64,000 nt of DNA from Haliclona indistincta. Taxonomy: Eukaryota; Porifera; Demospongiae; Haplosclerida; Chalinidae. The stretch covers positions 4,790,887-4,854,886 of the forward strand of contig OZ024788.1 in NCBI GenBank assembly GCA_964017065.1, written 5' to 3'. Position 1 is the first letter of the stretch. Each line of letters opens with the position of its first letter. Positions 61,554 to 64,000 of the stretch are shown here, one piece after another. The notes under the pieces were generated by a model that had not been told where the DNA came from, made no database searches, and worked only from the letters and a program-made list of their open reading frames with translations. Made by a program: the position numbers and the translations under genes.

Positions 61554-63709
61554 ATGGATGCTCGTTTCATACTGATTGTCTGCAGCGTCACCACAGTGAT
61601 TGATGCAGCTGGTAAGCCATAGAGCTACCATGATCTGATCATGCTTATCATTATGGTATGTAGTAACTCTCAGCTCAGCTTCTATTGCCTGCCCTGGAGA
61701 TACTGTCTCATTCACCTGTACATCAACTACTGGCGCTCTGGCTTGGAGAAGCAATGGGGAGACTAAGCTTTATAATGTGCTGAGTGTAGATGTGACAGCC
61801 ACTCTTGGGATCTTCAGACTAACTGCTGTCAGGCAAGGCACTTCCACTATAGTGTCTATGGCAGCAGTTGAATCAGTAGCATCAGACAATAATGGAGCTA
61901 CCATCACATGTAATGATGACATTGCTAGCAATGCAGGGTCTCTTTCAGCTGTAGTGAAAGTTACTGGTAAGTAACTTGTACAAGTGCTTATTAATGTAGG
62001 AAGTGCATGTTTGCAAGTGTGTGTTTAGTTACTTTTCATGTAGGGCCACCAGGAATTCCAAGCAATGTGCAAGTGATACCCTTGTCACTCACATCAATGA
62101 AACTCACCTGGGACCCACCACTCAACTTCACTCACTGTGTTCAAAGCTATGTCACTCAGTTCATAAATGGAACAGAGTCAACCAATTCTAGCACAAATAA
62201 TGCTACTATGTTCATAGCTACTGGATTAACCCAGGGAGTCCACTACGCTATCACTGTGGCTGCGAGAGATGGACAAGGACGTACTGGTCAAGAAAGTGAA
62301 CAAGTATTCTACACATTAGATGGTAAGCAGATTTAAAATGTAAAAATCAAGATAAAAATTGTTACATAATGGCTAAGTTCTTCCTGCAGTAAACAACATT
62401 ACAATGAGTCTACTGCACTCAAATGGAACACATTTAATCATACATATTCACTGGATTGCGGTATGTTGTGATCAAAAACTGAAGAATTTAAGAATTTCTC
62501 TCTCATTAGAACTTTCCATCATCCTATCCTCCCTTGATTGGATACTGTTTAATTTCTAACGTCATCTTGTCACCATTATTGTCACAAGAAATGCAAAACC
62601 TGTCAGTCACTGCAACAAGTGCTGTACTTACGACCCTCATAAAGCCTCACACTACCACATACTACTTTGAACTAGCTGGTCACAATATGTTTGGGCTTGG
62701 AATACCCACCAGGAAGCAAATTGGTAGTTACATTAATTTTAGATAATAATTATTGTAAATAATATTTTGCCCACAGTTATAAATGCACTGCCACAGAGTA
62801 TAGATCATCTAAATCCAACAATATGTAAGTCAGTATAAAAATTAATTGTAATAAATTAATAATTGAACTTTGAACAGATGTTCCAATGTTGTTAAAGTCT
62901 ACTGGATCAGGGATTCCTACTAGACCAGTTCATTCACCAACCACCACAGTGACTGAAGGTTGTATATTTTATATTCTGCATGACCAATCAATTTACTTTC
63001 ATCATAGCTTCAAATTTAGGCACGATGCAACCCCTGCTTTGCTCTGGTTTTCCAAAAAGTGAGCATTGTGTTGTATAAACACTACATCATGCGTAGAACA
63101 TGTGCAGGACAGTGTATACATAATAGTCTATTTACTTTGCTCAGGTTCCACTTTGACAGAACTGGAACTTGTTTTTATTTTACTTTTTTGTGTTATCTTT
63201 ATGATTTTCAACATCTTATTGACGTTTTTCGTAAAAGGTCAGTCACGTTTCAAAACTTGTTAATACTGTGCTTCTACCAAGAACTTAAAACAACTTATAG
63301 CAAAAAAAGCAACACTGATGAATACATGTGCATATGTTAAATTCCTGTAAGTGCATATAGTTATTATGCTACATGTATACTTTTCTCTGTTAGTATCCAG
63401 AGAGGAAAGAAGGACAGGTACAAGGTATATATGTTGTATAGTTGACACAATCTTTCTTACCATTAATTATTCTCTTAGAGTACTGAAAGCAGAAATGTCA
63501 CAGAACCTGAAGTGACAGTGCAACCGAGAGTAGAAGAAATTGATGCTGTGTCCTATGAAGAAGTGCAGCAAGAATGCAGTGTCGAGCAGGATGATGCAAG
63601 AAGTGAAAGAAATACAGAGGTCGTTTATGATGAACTCGAGATGGTAGATGATACATTTGATATGAAGAGAAATCCATCATACTCATGTGTGCACTCCTTA
63701 AAGAAGTAG
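61554..63709 (+). CDS. receptor 12: Ig-FN3-FN3-TM receptor with twin ITIM-like tail
   Basis: Exons 61554-61611, 61679-61966, 62044-62322, 62390-62460, 62510-62723, 62777-62824, 62878-62958, 63008-63058, 63145-63237, 63301-63346, 63394-63424, 63479-63709; about 496 aa, all in phase. Near-twin of receptor 11 over its whole length including introns, so a young tandem duplicate; ATG-to-ATG spacing is 2388 bp. Same Ig with extra CPGD cysteine, two FN3 domains, one membrane helix, and VSYEEV and VVYDEL spaced 24 residues. Differences from receptor 11 are scattered in the Ig (SIACPGD, VRQGTSTIVSMAAVESVAS), the first FN3 (THCVQSYVTQFING), the stalk (GIPTRPVH) and the tail (QDDARSERN). Confidence 0.85.
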
Positions 63710-63908
63710 TTAAGTTAGCCTGCATTGACCTTGCTTTGTCTGATTCAACTGTAACTGTTTTCAATCATTAATTTTGCACAGCTTTCATTTTCTTTGTTGT
63801 GTCCACGTCCGGCAATAGTATACTTCTAAGCTAAAGTGCCTTCCGGGATGGAATATTTTCAACTTCATATGCTTTGTTGTGGTCCGAGTAGATTTACATA
63901 GCTGACTA

Positions 63909-64000
63909 ATGGATGTTCATTTCATACTGATTGTCTGCAGTGTTACCACAGTGATTGATGCAGCTGGTAAGCCATAGAGCTACCATGATCTGATCATACT
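63909..64000 (+). CDS. receptor 13: first exon of the next family 2 receptor, cut by the window end
   Basis: Signal exon 63909-63966 reads MDVHFILIVCSVTTVIDAA and ends at gctg|gtaagcc, as in receptors 9-12. It begins 199 bp after the receptor 12 stop, and the 5' flank matches the flanks of the other family 2 units. The rest lies beyond the window. Confidence 0.75.

Overview
The window is animal nuclear DNA: AT-rich, with short exons split by GT-AG introns, no operons, and many small foldback transposons. All real genes lie on the plus strand, head to tail, often only 80-350 bp apart. The compact introns and tiny intergenic gaps suggest a sponge (a demosponge such as Amphimedon is my best guess), but this is inferred from style, not from a marker gene.

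The window is one tandem cluster of type I membrane receptors. Nearly every extracellular exon is symmetrical phase 1-1, so domains can be swapped without breaking the frame. Family 1 (1 to about 49.2 kb) has signal peptide, one Ig-like domain, one FN3 domain, a short stalk, one membrane helix, and then 3-4 tandem copies of a ~140-residue cytoplasmic module. Each module is a three-exon cassette (phases 1-0, 0-0, 0-1). I think it is a divergent UPA-type module (UNC5/PIDD/ankyrin superfamily), but only a profile search could show that. Members: receptor 1 (2269-3762, short tail), receptor 2 (5141-17391, two Ig-FN3 pairs and four modules), receptor 3 (17585-21682, four modules), receptor 4 (22040-34238, broken ectodomain, open cytoplasmic part), receptor 5 (34434-40055), receptor 6 (40600-44283) and receptor 7 (44617-49201). 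The left edge (1348-2086) is a decayed duplicate of the 3' end of receptor 2.

Receptor 8 (49285-53111) has a family 1 ectodomain but no modules, and two possible terminal exons, one of which carries the ITIM-like tail of family 2. Family 2 (53.3 kb to the end) is a tandem array of ~2.4 kb units: signal peptide, Ig, two FN3 domains, stalk, membrane helix, and a short tail with two ITIM-like tyrosine motifs 24 residues apart. Members: receptor 9 (pseudogene), 10 (divergent tail), 11, 12, and 13 (cut by the window end).

The FN3 exon of family 1 is almost identical in nine copies while the adjacent Ig exons differ strongly. This suggests gene conversion of the membrane-proximal domain alongside diversifying ligand-binding domains. 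With two kinds of signalling tail, the locus looks like a polymorphic recognition or innate immune receptor cluster; that role is inference. Long introns hold foldback MITEs, one with a clear 9-bp target duplication, plus a LINE 3' remnant, a 69-bp minisatellite and microsatellites. No tRNA, rRNA or CRISPR was seen.
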